35,727 nucleotides of DNA from Saprospiraceae bacterium (GTDB lineage: Bacteria > Bacteroidota > Bacteroidia > Chitinophagales > Saprospiraceae): NCBI GenBank assembly GCA_020629315.1, contig JAHDDO010000025.1:1-35727 (forward strand). Direction: 5' to 3'. A program made the translations under genes and the position numbers. The notes below the pieces were generated by a model. The model was not told where the DNA came from, did no database searches, and saw only the letters and a program-made list of their open reading frames with translations. Shown here in pieces: positions 8,115 through 18,900 of the stretch (positions within the stretch are counted from its first letter, which is position 1; each line of letters starts with the position of its first letter).

Positions 8115-11075
8115 ATGAAAAAACTATTTACTTTTTCAAGTCTTGTTGTGCTATGCCTAGTATTCAGTGCGTCAAGCCTTATGGCTCAACGTACGGTATC
8201 AGGTGTAATTACTGATGGAGACTCCAATGACCCCTTAATTGGAGCCACTGTCATCGCGCAAGGGACTGACATAGGTACTATCACTGACGTGGATGGTAGC
8301 TATTCACTCGATGTGCCCGATGGCGTTGCTAATTTAGTAGTGTCATATACTGGGTACACAGATCAGATAGTTCCTATTACAGGAGGAGCTATGAACGTCG
8401 CTTTAGCACAAGGTGCATTACTAGATGAAGTTGTGGTCGTTGGATATGGAACGGTCAAAAAGCGGGATCTTACCGGTTCGGTGGCTTCATTAAGTGCCGA
8501 TGATTTCAACCAAGGGGTAATGATATCATCAGACCAATTATTACAAGGTCGTGTACCCGGTGTAAATATTATTAACAATAGTGGTCAACCGGGTGGTCAA
8601 GCAACCGTAAAGATTAGAGGTAATAACTCTATTCGTTCGGGTGCGGATCCATTATATGTGGTTGATGGAGTGCCTTTGGATGGTAGAACACCTAAGGCTT
8701 CTTTGATCTCATCTGATATTGGATCGATTGAAAACTCTAATCCACTAAACTTCCTTAACCCTGATGATATTGCATCGATTGAGGTCTTAAAAGACGCTTC
8801 TTCTGCAGCTATCTTCGGTTCTCGAGCATCAAATGGTGTTGTATTAATTACGACCAAGAAAGCAAGAGATGGTGAAATGGACGTAAATTTCAACGTAAGC
8901 TTAGGTACCAGCTCAATTCTTAAGAAATATGATGTATTGAGCGGTGATGAGTATCGTTCAGCGCTAAGTGAGTATGGCCTTACAAGTGGTGATGGGGGTG
9001 CAAGCGTTGATGCTTTCGATGAAATATTACGCAATGGAAGTATCCAGAATTACAACTTATCTGTAGGAACAGGTAATGAAAATGGAAGAATTAGAGTATC
9101 TGCTGGTTATCAAGATGTACAAGGTATTATCAAAGAGACTGGTATTAAGCGATACAGTGGGATGTTAAATGGACAATACGAGTTCTTTGATGACAGAGCT
9201 GGTGTAGATCTAATGTTAGTGGCTTCTCACTCTGTTGAGAACATTGCTCCTATATCTACAGATGCAGGTTTTACGGGTAACTTAGTAGCGCAAGCATTAC
9301 AATGGAACCCTACAGTACCTTTAATGACAGATGGTGAGTTCACTACTTCATTAAACAATCCATTAGTGGGTGCAACGACGATTAATCCATTACACCTATT
9401 GGATGCACAGTCAGAGATCGCAAATACTACAACTACATTAGCTAGTATTTCTCCGTATTTAAAGATCACGGATAATTTAACCTATCGATATAGATTTGGC
9501 GCTAACTACGGAAATGGTAGTACAAGAGGTTCTATTTCTAAAGATATCAACGTACAAGGAGTTGAAGGTCTAGGTCTTGCAGGTGTTGCAAATAACCAAT
9601 TAATAACAAACCTTCATACACATACATTAAGTTATGATGTAGGTGTAGGTAATAATATCGACCTAAACTTATTAGGTGGATACGAATATCAAAAGTTTGA
9701 TTTTAAAGGATGGGGTTTTGCAGGATTTGGATATGATGACGTGACTGAAGATTTTGAATTAGCATATGCGCTTCAAAATTCAAACAATGACAATCGAGTA
9801 GTGGGTGCTTTTGCAGATCCTATTGTAGAGCTTCAGTCTTATTTTGCTAGAGCCACCTTAGGATTAGGTGAGCGATTCGATTTCACAGCAACCGTAAGAG
9901 CGGATGGTTCTACTAAGTTTGGTGAAAACAACAAATATGGTGTATTCCCATCTTTCGCTGCTAGATGGAATATTATTAATGAAGGATTCCTTAGTGGTGT
10001 TAGTGCCCTTAATGACTTAGCCTTACGAGTAGGTTGGGGTGTTACAGGTAATCAAGAATTCCCAGCTGGTTCTGCTATCGACAGATTCGCATTGAATCCA
10101 AATGGTGGTATCTCACAAGAGAACATTGGTAACCCAGATCTTCAATGGGAGGAGTCAACTACATTTAATGTTGGTTTAGACTATGCTTTAATTGATTACA
10201 GATTATCAGGTACTATCGAGTACTACAATAGAGTTACATCTAACTTATTATTAGATCCATTTGTACAAGAGCCAGGTCCACCGATCCGAGCTTGGAAAAA
10301 TATCGATGGTGAATTAGTAAACAGTGGTCTTGAATTAGGGCTAAATGCATTTATCATAGAGACAAGCAACCTTGGATTGAACTTAGGTGTGAATGCTGCG
10401 TTCTTAACTAATGAGTTACGTAACTACACTGGACCAGATATCCTTACGGGTAACTTATTCGGACAAGGTTCTTCTGGAGCCTTCGTACAAAAGCATGTGG
10501 ATGGAATGCCATTAAACACTTTCTTCGTAAGAGATTACCAAGGTTTAGATGACTCAGGTAATAGTGTATACGCTAATGAAGGAGCGCTAGTAGAATTTGG
10601 AAATCCAAACGCAGATATGATTTTAGGTGTAACTATGGGATTAGATGTTAGTGACCTTAATTTCAATATGAACTGGAATGGTGCTTTTGGCCATCAGTTA
10701 TACAATAACACAGCAATGTCAGTTATTCCTATTGGTAACTTAGGAAGTAGAAATATCGATGCTAGATTATTAGACGGAGCTACTATGGAAAGTACAGCTA
10801 ACCCAATTGCGTCTTCTTCACGATATATTGAAGATGGCGATTTTGTTAAATTGGCAAACGCAACACTTTCTTATAACTTAGGAAACGTCAGTAGTTTAGA
10901 AAATGTAAGATTATCTTTGACAGGAAACAACTTGTTGATCTTTACGAACTATACTGGATTTGATCCAGAGATCAATACGGTTAACTTACGAAACGGAGTA
11001 CCATCTGCAGGGATAGAATATATCCCATATCCATCAGCAAGATCATTCTTAGTTGGTGTTAATGTTTCATTTTAA
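8115..11075 (+). CDS. SusC/RagA-family TonB-dependent outer-membrane transporter, 986 aa
   Basis: A signal peptide (1-24, ending LMAQ) precedes a carboxypeptidase-regulatory-like beta-sandwich at about 27-98 (TVSGVITDGDSNDPLIGATV). The TonB-box-like DEVVVVGYGTVKKRDLTG (104-121) and a plug domain at about 118-230 follow (GVNIINNSGQPGGQATVKIRG, PLYVVDGVP, SAAIFGSRASNGVVLITTKK). The rest is a beta barrel ending in aromatic Phe (VGVNVSF). SusC proteins import oligosaccharides with energy from TonB, lidded by SusD. The SusD gene starts 18 bp later. At 986 residues it is of normal length and intact. Codon use looks more biased (GGT/GGA, TTA) than in its neighbours, which would fit high expression. 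The partner enzymes suggest an alpha-glucoside as cargo, but that is inference. Confidence 0.97.
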   Translation: MKKLFTFSSLVVLCLVFSASSLMAQRTVSGVITDGDSNDPLIGATVIAQGTDIGTITDVDGSYSLDVPDGVANLVVSYTGYTDQIVPITGGAMNVALAQGALLDEVVVVGYGTVKKRDLTGSVASLSADDFNQGVMISSDQLLQGRVPGVNIINNSGQPGGQATVKIRGNNSIRSGADPLYVVDGVPLDGRTPKASLISSDIGSIENSNPLNFLNPDDIASIEVLKDASSAAIFGSRASNGVVLITTKKARDGEMDVNFNVSLGTSSILKKYDVLSGDEYRSALSEYGLTSGDGGASVDAFDEILRNGSIQNYNLSVGTGNENGRIRVSAGYQDVQGIIKETGIKRYSGMLNGQYEFFDDRAGVDLMLVASHSVENIAPISTDAGFTGNLVAQALQWNPTVPLMTDGEFTTSLNNPLVGATTINPLHLLDAQSEIANTTTTLASISPYLKITDNLTYRYRFGANYGNGSTRGSISKDINVQGVEGLGLAGVANNQLITNLHTHTLSYDVGVGNNIDLNLLGGYEYQKFDFKGWGFAGFGYDDVTEDFELAYALQNSNNDNRVVGAFADPIVELQSYFARATLGLGERFDFTATVRADGSTKFGENNKYGVFPSFAARWNIINEGFLSGVSALNDLALRVGWGVTGNQEFPAGSAIDRFALNPNGGISQENIGNPDLQWEESTTFNVGLDYALIDYRLSGTIEYYNRVTSNLLLDPFVQEPGPPIRAWKNIDGELVNSGLELGLNAFIIETSNLGLNLGVNAAFLTNELRNYTGPDILTGNLFGQGSSGAFVQKHVDGMPLNTFFVRDYQGLDDSGNSVYANEGALVEFGNPNADMILGVTMGLDVSDLNFNMNWNGAFGHQLYNNTAMSVIPIGNLGSRNIDARLLDGATMESTANPIASSSRYIEDGDFVKLANATLSYNLGNVSSLENVRLSLTGNNLLIFTNYTGFDPEINTVNLRNGVPSAGIEYIPYPSARSFLVGVNVSF

Positions 11076-11093
11076 TCAAACAAAGACAAACAC

Positions 11094-12590
11094 ATGAAAA
11101 ATTTATTTTATTTGCTCATAATGATTCTTGCATTTGGTGCTTGTACTGATTTGCAAGAAGAACTTAGAGAAGATTTGCCGGAGGGTGTAAGCCCGGATCC
11201 AGCAGCCCTTCTTCAAAGTGCTTATGATGCTATGCGACTGCCTTATATGGATCAATCTAGATTCTGGGCCGCGCAAGAGCACACAGGTGATGCATGTCTA
11301 GGACCCACAAGAGGTCCAGACTGGGATGACAATGGTATTTGGAGATCCCTACATAATCACACATGGGATGCAGATCATGCATTCTTAACAAGTACGTTTA
11401 GTGAATTATTACAAATCGTATTTGCTACCACTAACTTGCTTCAATTCGAGCCTTCTGCGCAACAAGCAGCAGAAGCTAGATTTATCAGAGCATTTGTAGT
11501 AGCATCTGTATTAGATGGCTGGGGTCAAGTACCTTTCAGAGAAGCCGGTAGTTCTCTATTAGAGGATGCACAGGTTTTACAAGCTGATCAAGCGGTTCAA
11601 TTAATTATTGACGAAGTTGATGCCATCATTAATGATCTTCCCGACGGACCAACTAATAGAGCCAACAAAGACGCTGCTAGAGTTTTGAAGATGAAAATGC
11701 TTCTTAACAAAGGTATGTACCTGGACAGAGCCAACCCATCTTTTGAATCAGGTGATATGAATGCAGTAATTAGCTTAGCAGATGAAATTATTAATAGTGG
11801 TAATTACTCAATCGACGGAAACTACTTTGATAATTTCGCTCCTTCTAACGATATGACATCTACAGAAAACATTTATACTGGTGAAAATATCGGTGGTGTA
11901 GCTTCTGGTAATGTTCGTTCAAGATGGTTCTGTACATTGCACTATAACCAAAATCCTTCAGGATGGAATGGTTTTGCGACACTAGGTGATTTCTATATGT
12001 CTTTCGAAGAAGACGATCTTAGAAGATCTCAAGAGTATGCAGGAATGACAGATGTTTCGGGTATAACAGCTGGTTTCTTAATTGGCCAACAGTTTGACCA
12101 AGAAGGTAATGCACTAGAAGATAGAAAAGGAAATCCACTAGCCTTTACTAAAGAAGTAGCCCTTACAGAAAGTGGTGACAACTTGGAGGTAACGGGTATC
12201 CGTGTTATCAAGTATCCAATTGACTACGTAAGTGGTGATAATGCAGATAACGATTATGTATATTACAGATATGCTGACGTTGTCCTTATGAAAGCTGAAG
12301 CAGCTATGCGTATGGGCGATGCAGGTACTGCTTTAGGTATTGTAAATGAATTGCGTGCTTCTAGAGGTGCCTCTGATTTAGGCTCTATAGATGAAACATC
12401 TTTGTTAGCTGAGAGAGGACGTGAATTCTACTGGGAAGGACACAGAAGAACTGACCTATTACGTTTTGGAAGATTCCTAGATGCATGGGAAAATAAGCCA
12501 GAATCAGGTTCGGAAAGATTATTATTCCCGATCCCTTCTGCTTCATTAGCTTCTAATCCTAATTTGGTCCAAAATCCAGGTTACGAGTAG
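11094..12590 (+). CDS. SusD/RagB-family surface glycan-binding lipoprotein, 498 aa
   Basis: The signal peptide ends in lipobox AFGAC, with lipidated Cys17. The body follows the SusD plan: an N-terminal region (LLQSAYDAMRLPYMDQSRFWAAQEHTGD), tetratricopeptide-like helices around AEARFIRAFVVASVLDGWGQVPF and AARVLKMKMLLNKGMYLD, and the C-terminal signature ADVVLMKAEAAMRMGD then LLAERGREFYWEGHRRTDLLRFGRF. SusD caps the SusC barrel at the cell surface and captures substrate. It is complete and sits directly after susC, with a strong terminator 21 bp past its stop. SusCD is therefore probably a transcription unit of its own, with read-through into the FG-GAP genes at most partial. Confidence 0.96.
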   Translation: MKNLFYLLIMILAFGACTDLQEELREDLPEGVSPDPAALLQSAYDAMRLPYMDQSRFWAAQEHTGDACLGPTRGPDWDDNGIWRSLHNHTWDADHAFLTSTFSELLQIVFATTNLLQFEPSAQQAAEARFIRAFVVASVLDGWGQVPFREAGSSLLEDAQVLQADQAVQLIIDEVDAIINDLPDGPTNRANKDAARVLKMKMLLNKGMYLDRANPSFESGDMNAVISLADEIINSGNYSIDGNYFDNFAPSNDMTSTENIYTGENIGGVASGNVRSRWFCTLHYNQNPSGWNGFATLGDFYMSFEEDDLRRSQEYAGMTDVSGITAGFLIGQQFDQEGNALEDRKGNPLAFTKEVALTESGDNLEVTGIRVIKYPIDYVSGDNADNDYVYYRYADVVLMKAEAAMRMGDAGTALGIVNELRASRGASDLGSIDETSLLAERGREFYWEGHRRTDLLRFGRFLDAWENKPESGSERLLFPIPSASLASNPNLVQNPGYE

Positions 12591-12610
12591 TTTTTTCATA
12601 TAAAAGTATT

Positions 12611-12644
12611 GGCCACCCATTATCTTTTGGGTGGCCTTTTTTTT
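12611..12644 (+). terminator. Rho-independent terminator after susD
   Basis: GGCCACCCA (12611-12619) pairs perfectly with TGGGTGGCC (12628-12636), leaving an 8-base loop, and is followed by eight T residues (12637-12644). It separates susCD from the two FG-GAP lipoprotein genes. Confidence 0.92.
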
Positions 12645-12674
12645 ATACATTAATCTAATAAAAGACTGGTCTCA

Positions 12675-15600
12675 TTGAAAACGCTCCTAGCGCACTCGCT
12701 TATATTTTCTGCCTTGCTTATGTGCTGTCTCTCATGCAGCAGTGACAAAACAGTTTCAAGCACAAATTCAGGATTTGAATTACTCAGTCCAGAAAGGACA
12801 GGCGTGTCTTTTTCCAATAATCTTCCTACCCATATTGACCTCAATATCCTAAACTACATGTACTATTACAATGGTGGTGGATTGGGTGTTGGAGATCTTA
12901 ATAATGATGGACTTCAAGACCTCGTATTCAGTTCTAATACAGAGTCAGAAAAAGTATATATCAACAAAGGCAATCTACGCTTCGAGGACCTAAGTGATAA
13001 AGTGAATATCGACGGTGGCGAAAATGCTTGGTCAAACGGAGTAGCCATAGCCGATGTAAATGGGGATGGTTTATTAGACGTTTATTTATCTCAAGTATGC
13101 GGATACCGAAATCTATCGTGCACTAATAAACTATTCATTTGCACTGGAATTTCAGAGGACGGTATCCCCCAATATGAAGATCAAGCAGAAGCCTTCGGAC
13201 TCAACTTTGCAGGCTTTAGTACCCAGGCTGGGTTCTTTGATTATGATCGAGATGGTGACTTGGACATGTACCTAATGAATCACTCCCTACATCATAATGG
13301 TACCTTTGGTCAACGAAAAGACTTTACTAATACCTATGACAAAGTTTCCGGTGATCGTCTATATAGAAATGATGGAAACACGTTCACCGACGTAACCCGA
13401 GAATCTGGCATTAATAGTTCAGTTATTGGCTATGGTCTTGGCTTATCCTTTGGAGATGTAAATAATGACGGTTGGACTGATATTTATATTGGCAATGATT
13501 TTCATGAAAATGATTATCTCTACATCAATCAAAAAGATGGCACTTTCAAAGATCAACTCACGGAAAAAATAAAGCACACTAGTCGGTTCTCCATGGGTGT
13601 AGATATCGCAGACTTGAATAACGATGGACTTCAAGATATTGTATCCTTAGATATGTTACCCGAAGATCCGTTTATCTTAAAAAGTTCGGAAGGAGAAGAT
13701 GCCTTGGATATATTCCGGTTTAAACTAGGCTATGGCTATAATCACCAATATGCAAGAAATGCCTTACAACTCAATCAAGAGAATGGGCACTTCAAAGAGA
13801 TAGCGGCATATGCTGGCATCCACGCAACTGATTGGAGTTGGAGTCCTTTGGTATTTGATTTCGATATGGACGGCACCAAGGATATATTTATTTCCAATGG
13901 TATCCCAAAACGAATGAATGATATAGATTATATCAATTTCATATCTGGCAATGAAGTACAATACAAGATTCAGTTTAACCAACTAGAAGAAAAGGATTTA
14001 GAAATACTTGAAAAGATCCCTGAAATCAAACTGAGAAATAAATTCTATCTAGGAAATGAAACTCTTCGATTCAAAGATATGGCTTCAGCTATCGGATCTG
14101 ATAAAGAGAGTTTTTCTAATGCAGCGGCATTTGCTGACCTAGATAATGACGGTGATTACGACATCATTTGTAATAATATAAATGACGCTGCCTTTATCTA
14201 TGAAAATAAATGTAATCCTTCCAACGTAAGACAAATAATCCTAAAAACGAACGACAAAAACACAGCTGCTATTGGCGCTCAGATACAGGCAAAGTACCCT
14301 AACAAAACCATACAATTAAATCATTCGGCAACTAAGGGATTCCAATCGTCTATGATAACAAAAATATGGGTCCCTGCTGATAGTTTGCAAGAGCTAACGA
14401 TCAGGTGGTCCAATGGCCTTATAACTAAGGAGGTCGTTCAAGAAGGGCATTCACCTGTCGTGATCGCTCAGGATAAGGCCAAGGACATTGAACCAAAAAA
14501 CAAATCGCTACAAGATAATCTAAGAGATGTTACATCCAAATATGGCATTGCCTTACAACACAAAGAAAATCCATTTATTGAATTCAATAGAGAACCGCTA
14601 ATTCCTTTTAGTACGTCCACCGATGGTCCAGCCCTGGCAGTAGGTGACATAAATAATGACGGCTTAGATGACTTTTACTTGGGTTCTTCGAAACGTAAAT
14701 GGTCTTCTCTGATGGTACAGCAAAAAGATGGAAGCTTCGATGCCTTAGCTACAAGCGCGTTTAGCCAAGATAGTATTTGTGAAGAAACAGATGCCGCATT
14801 TATAGATGTGGATGGTGATGGCGATCAAGACTTGATTATTGCTACTGGAGGCAACGAGTATAAGCTGGGTTCGCCTTACACCCAACCCAAGCTATTTGTA
14901 AATGACAAAGGGCAATTTACGCTTCACCCAAAAGCCTTTGAAAATATCTACCTCACGGCAAGCTGTATTCGTCCTCATGATTTTGATGGTGATGGTGATC
15001 TAGATATATTCATTGGAGCCAGGGCAGTTCCTCGAAGTTATGGCGAAATGCCTCGCTCATACATTCTCGAAAATAATGGTTCTGGCATCTTTACCCCTGT
15101 TGAAAAATGGCAGAGCATATGCGATGATATGGGATTTGTGAAAGATGCCACTTGGGTATCTAGTGGGAAGGATGCACCCGAACTATGGTTTGTTTCCGAA
15201 TGGGAGCCAATTAGAAAAATCATCTTTGATGATACCCCAAAAATGGTCGCACTCACCAAAGAAAAAGGACTTTGGAATTGCATACACCTTTGTGATGTAG
15301 ATGGTGATGGGGACAAAGATCTATTTGCCGGAAATGTAGGATTAAATAGTCGATTACAAGCAAGCGCTAAAGAACCCATCAGAATGTATTTTGCAGACTT
15401 TGATGATAATGGGGTGAAAGAGCAAATCTTAAGTTATTACATTGATGGACGCGAAATTCCATTTAGCAATATGATGGAGCTCCAAAAACAAATTCCGATA
15501 CTAAAGAAAAAATATCTCTATGCTAAGGATTTCGCAAAAGCTAGTATTGAAGAATTGGTGAGTAAAAATAAGATAAAGGAAGGCACCACCTTCTCAGCTG

Positions 15601-15968
15601 ATATGCTTGAAAATAGTCTATACCTAACTGAAAATGGATCGCTAACAAAAGCATCTTTGCCGAAAGAAATGCAATATACCTCAGTATACGAAATAGCACA
15701 TGCAGATATTGATAAGGATGGCGATCTTGATCTAATTCCCGGTGGCAATTACCACCATTGCAACGTGCAAATGGGTCGTTATGATACTGAAAATGGGGCC
15801 GTCTTGATAAATGATGGAGCAGGTAATTTTACCTATCAAATCCTATCAGAAAACCCAACGCCTGGTGAAGTAAAGCATATAAAGGCGATAAGGGTCCAAA
15901 ACAAACCCGCGCTTCTTGTCGCTCAAAATAACGAAGCGCTAAAACTATTGGAAATAATCCATGAATAA
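12675..15968 (+). CDS. FG-GAP/VCBS-repeat lipoprotein with UnbV_ASPIC domain, paralogue 1, 1097 aa
   Basis: The start is a TTG codon; the next in-frame ATG (12720) lies inside the signal peptide, so TTG is needed for export. The signal ends in CCLSC with lipidated Cys21. About twelve Asp-rich calcium-loop motifs of FG-GAP/VCBS type occur in two groups (DLNNDGLQD, DVNGDGLLD, DYDRDGDLD; later DINNDGLDD, DVDGDGDQD, DFDGDGDLD). They suggest two beta-propellers. Between them, at about 533-600, lies a UnbV_ASPIC-like segment (KGFQSS ... LTIRWSNGLITKEV). No catalytic site is recognised. Position after susCD suggests a surface protein for glycan binding or presentation, perhaps replacing SusE/F. That role is inference. 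Confidence 0.88.
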   Translation: MKTLLAHSLIFSALLMCCLSCSSDKTVSSTNSGFELLSPERTGVSFSNNLPTHIDLNILNYMYYYNGGGLGVGDLNNDGLQDLVFSSNTESEKVYINKGNLRFEDLSDKVNIDGGENAWSNGVAIADVNGDGLLDVYLSQVCGYRNLSCTNKLFICTGISEDGIPQYEDQAEAFGLNFAGFSTQAGFFDYDRDGDLDMYLMNHSLHHNGTFGQRKDFTNTYDKVSGDRLYRNDGNTFTDVTRESGINSSVIGYGLGLSFGDVNNDGWTDIYIGNDFHENDYLYINQKDGTFKDQLTEKIKHTSRFSMGVDIADLNNDGLQDIVSLDMLPEDPFILKSSEGEDALDIFRFKLGYGYNHQYARNALQLNQENGHFKEIAAYAGIHATDWSWSPLVFDFDMDGTKDIFISNGIPKRMNDIDYINFISGNEVQYKIQFNQLEEKDLEILEKIPEIKLRNKFYLGNETLRFKDMASAIGSDKESFSNAAAFADLDNDGDYDIICNNINDAAFIYENKCNPSNVRQIILKTNDKNTAAIGAQIQAKYPNKTIQLNHSATKGFQSSMITKIWVPADSLQELTIRWSNGLITKEVVQEGHSPVVIAQDKAKDIEPKNKSLQDNLRDVTSKYGIALQHKENPFIEFNREPLIPFSTSTDGPALAVGDINNDGLDDFYLGSSKRKWSSLMVQQKDGSFDALATSAFSQDSICEETDAAFIDVDGDGDQDLIIATGGNEYKLGSPYTQPKLFVNDKGQFTLHPKAFENIYLTASCIRPHDFDGDGDLDIFIGARAVPRSYGEMPRSYILENNGSGIFTPVEKWQSICDDMGFVKDATWVSSGKDAPELWFVSEWEPIRKIIFDDTPKMVALTKEKGLWNCIHLCDVDGDGDKDLFAGNVGLNSRLQASAKEPIRMYFADFDDNGVKEQILSYYIDGREIPFSNMMELQKQIPILKKKYLYAKDFAKASIEELVSKNKIKEGTTFSADMLENSLYLTENGSLTKASLPKEMQYTSVYEIAHADIDKDGDLDLIPGGNYHHCNVQMGRYDTENGAVLINDGAGNFTYQILSENPTPGEVKHIKAIRVQNKPALLVAQNNEALKLLEIIHE

Positions 15969-18900
15969 ACACCTACTATATAGCCTCCTCTGCGCCACTC
16001 TTTTCGTTTTCGCTTGTCAAAATGAAAAGAGCCCCACCCTACCCGCAGAAAAACCTCTTTTCAAGGAACGATTATCCGAACACACTAACATCGATTTCCA
16101 AAACAATATTTCCAATTCAAAGGATTTCAACATTTTCTCCTACCGGAATTATTACAATGGAGGCGGCGTAGCCATTGGCGATATAAATAATGATAAACTA
16201 CCCGATATCTATTTTACTGCAAATCTTGGTAGCAATAAATTATACCTTAACAAAGGAAATTTTCAATTCGAGGACATTACTGAACAAGCCAATGTAGCAC
16301 TCGAAAATAAATGGAGCACCGGGGTGTCCATGGTGGATATAAATGCAGATGGACTACTAGATATCTATGTATGTAATGCAGGCTACCAAAAGGGGGCCGA
16401 TCAAAAAAACAGTCTCTTTATTAACAATGGAGATAATACATTTTCCGAAAGCGCTGAAGCGTATGGCCTTGATTATAATGACTACTCCACTCACGCCGCT
16501 TTCTTCGATTATGATAAAGATGGGGACCTGGATGTATACCTATTAAATAATAGTTTCATCCCTGTAAACACGCTCAATTATAGTAATAAGCGAGACCTTC
16601 GAGCCAAGGATTGGCCCGTAGCTGACTTCTTAAAAGGTGGTGGAGATAGACTCCTCCAAAATCAAAATGGAACCTTTGCAGATGTTAGCGAAGAAGCTGG
16701 CATCTATGGCAGTCTTATCGGTTTTGGACTAGGCGTTACTGTGGGTGATGTTAATGGCGATGGGTATGAGGATCTATATATATCAAATGACTTTTTCGAA
16801 AGAGACTACCTCTATATTAACCAAAAAAATGGTCGCTTCAAAGAAGAACTAGAAACGCGTATCAACCATCTATCTCATTCTTCCATGGGTGCCGATATGG
16901 CTGACATCAATAATGATGGATATCCAGAAATTTTCGTAACAGACATGTTGCCGGATGATGATTATCGTCGTAAGACCACATCTACCTTTGATAATATAAA
17001 CCTTCGAAATCTCAAAGTACAAAACGGGTTCTATAATCAGTTTATGCATAATACTCTTCAACTAAACAATGGTGAAGGAAACTTCAAAGAGATCGCCTTT
17101 TATTCAGGAGTGGCCGCCTCGGATTGGAGCTGGGGCGCCTTACTATTTGATGGCAATAATGATGGTTATCAAGATCTGTTTGTTTGTAATGGTATTTATC
17201 ATGATGTAATTGACCAGGATTTCATTGATTTCTTCGCTAATGAAGTCATCCAGAAAATGGTACTCACAGGCTCCAAGGAAGCCGTAGATTCTATTATACA
17301 GCGCATGCCTTCTCAACCATTGGTAAATAAATTTTATGTGAATAACGGCGACCTTACATTCGAAGAAAAAGCGAGCCGCTTAGGTATTACCAAAGAGACC
17401 TTTTCGAATGGTGCCGCCTATGGGGATTTAGATAATGATGGTGACTTGGATCTTGTGGTTAATAATGTAAACCAGCTATCCCAGATCTATGAAAATAATA
17501 GTCAAGGGGACTACTTGCAAATAGAGTTGGCATACCTTGGCCAAAACCCACAAGGACTTGGTTCTAAGGTAAAAGTATTTACCACTCAAGGTATTCAGCA
17601 TAGAGAACTAATCCCTTTCAGAGGGTTTCAATCAAGTGTAGATCCTAGACTCCATTTTGGCTTATTGAAATCGGATACACTGCTTTATGCTGAGATTATG
17701 TGGCCCAATGGTACCGTCCAAAAGTTATCCGATCTAAATAGAAATGCGATCAATAAAATCACCTATGATGAGGCATCAACGGTAAGCAAGTCAGTACGTG
17801 ATCAAAAACAGCCCATCGCAATACCCGTAGAGGCAAACTTCAAAGCGCACACAGAAGATGCGCATATTGACTTTTATTACGAACGTAACATTCCACTCCA
17901 ACTATCCAAGGAAGGCCCTTGCATAGCCAAAGGCGATTTTAATGGAGATGGTATCGAAGATATATATCTAGGAGGGGCAGCGGATCAAAGCCCTCAATTA
18001 CTCCAAGGAACCAATAATGGATATCAAGCTGTTCAGCAAAGTTACTTTGATAAATTCAAAGCCTTCGAAGATACCTATGCGGTCTTCTTTGATTGTGATG
18101 GTGATAATGATTTAGATCTTATCGTAGGCAGTGGTGGCAATAATGTTACCTATGCTAAAAAAGCCTTTCGAGATCGTCTGTACATAAATGACAAGGGCAA
18201 CTTCCAAATTGAATTTAATTACCTACCACCGATTTCACTGAATACAGCTGTGATCGTTCCTTACGATATTGAAGGTGATGGTGATTTGGATCTTTTTGTA
18301 GGTCAGCGTTCTGTACCTGGCGAATATGGTATAAGTCCCGGTAGTTATATTCTTATGAATAACGGACGAGGCCAGTTTTTGGATGTCACTGACAATATTA
18401 TCCCCGATCTCCGCTTAGCGGGCATGGTTACGGATGCCACACTAGTCGACATTATGGGAGACGAAAAAATGGAACTGGTATTAGTCGGTGAATGGATGTC
18501 CCCACGAATCTTATACTTCGATGGGGTTAAAATGAAAATTCACAATTGTGAACTTGATCAATATGCAGGTTGGTGGCAAAGCGTAACGCATGCTGACTTA
18601 GATCAAGATGGAGACCAAGATCTACTATTGGGGAACTATGGAAAAAACTTTTACCTAAAGGCAAGTGATGAAGAACCTCTATTCTTATGGATTCAAGATT
18701 TTGATAATAACGGCTCCATAGAAAAATTAATAACGAATCGACGCGATGGGAAGGATTATCCCGTGTATGTAAAACGGGATATGGTAGATCAATTACCTGG
18801 ATTAAAGAAAGAAAATCTATTGCATTCAGAATATGCTAATAAACCCATATCAGCTTTATTCGATGCTGAGAAATTAAAAACAGCTACTATCAAACAAGTA

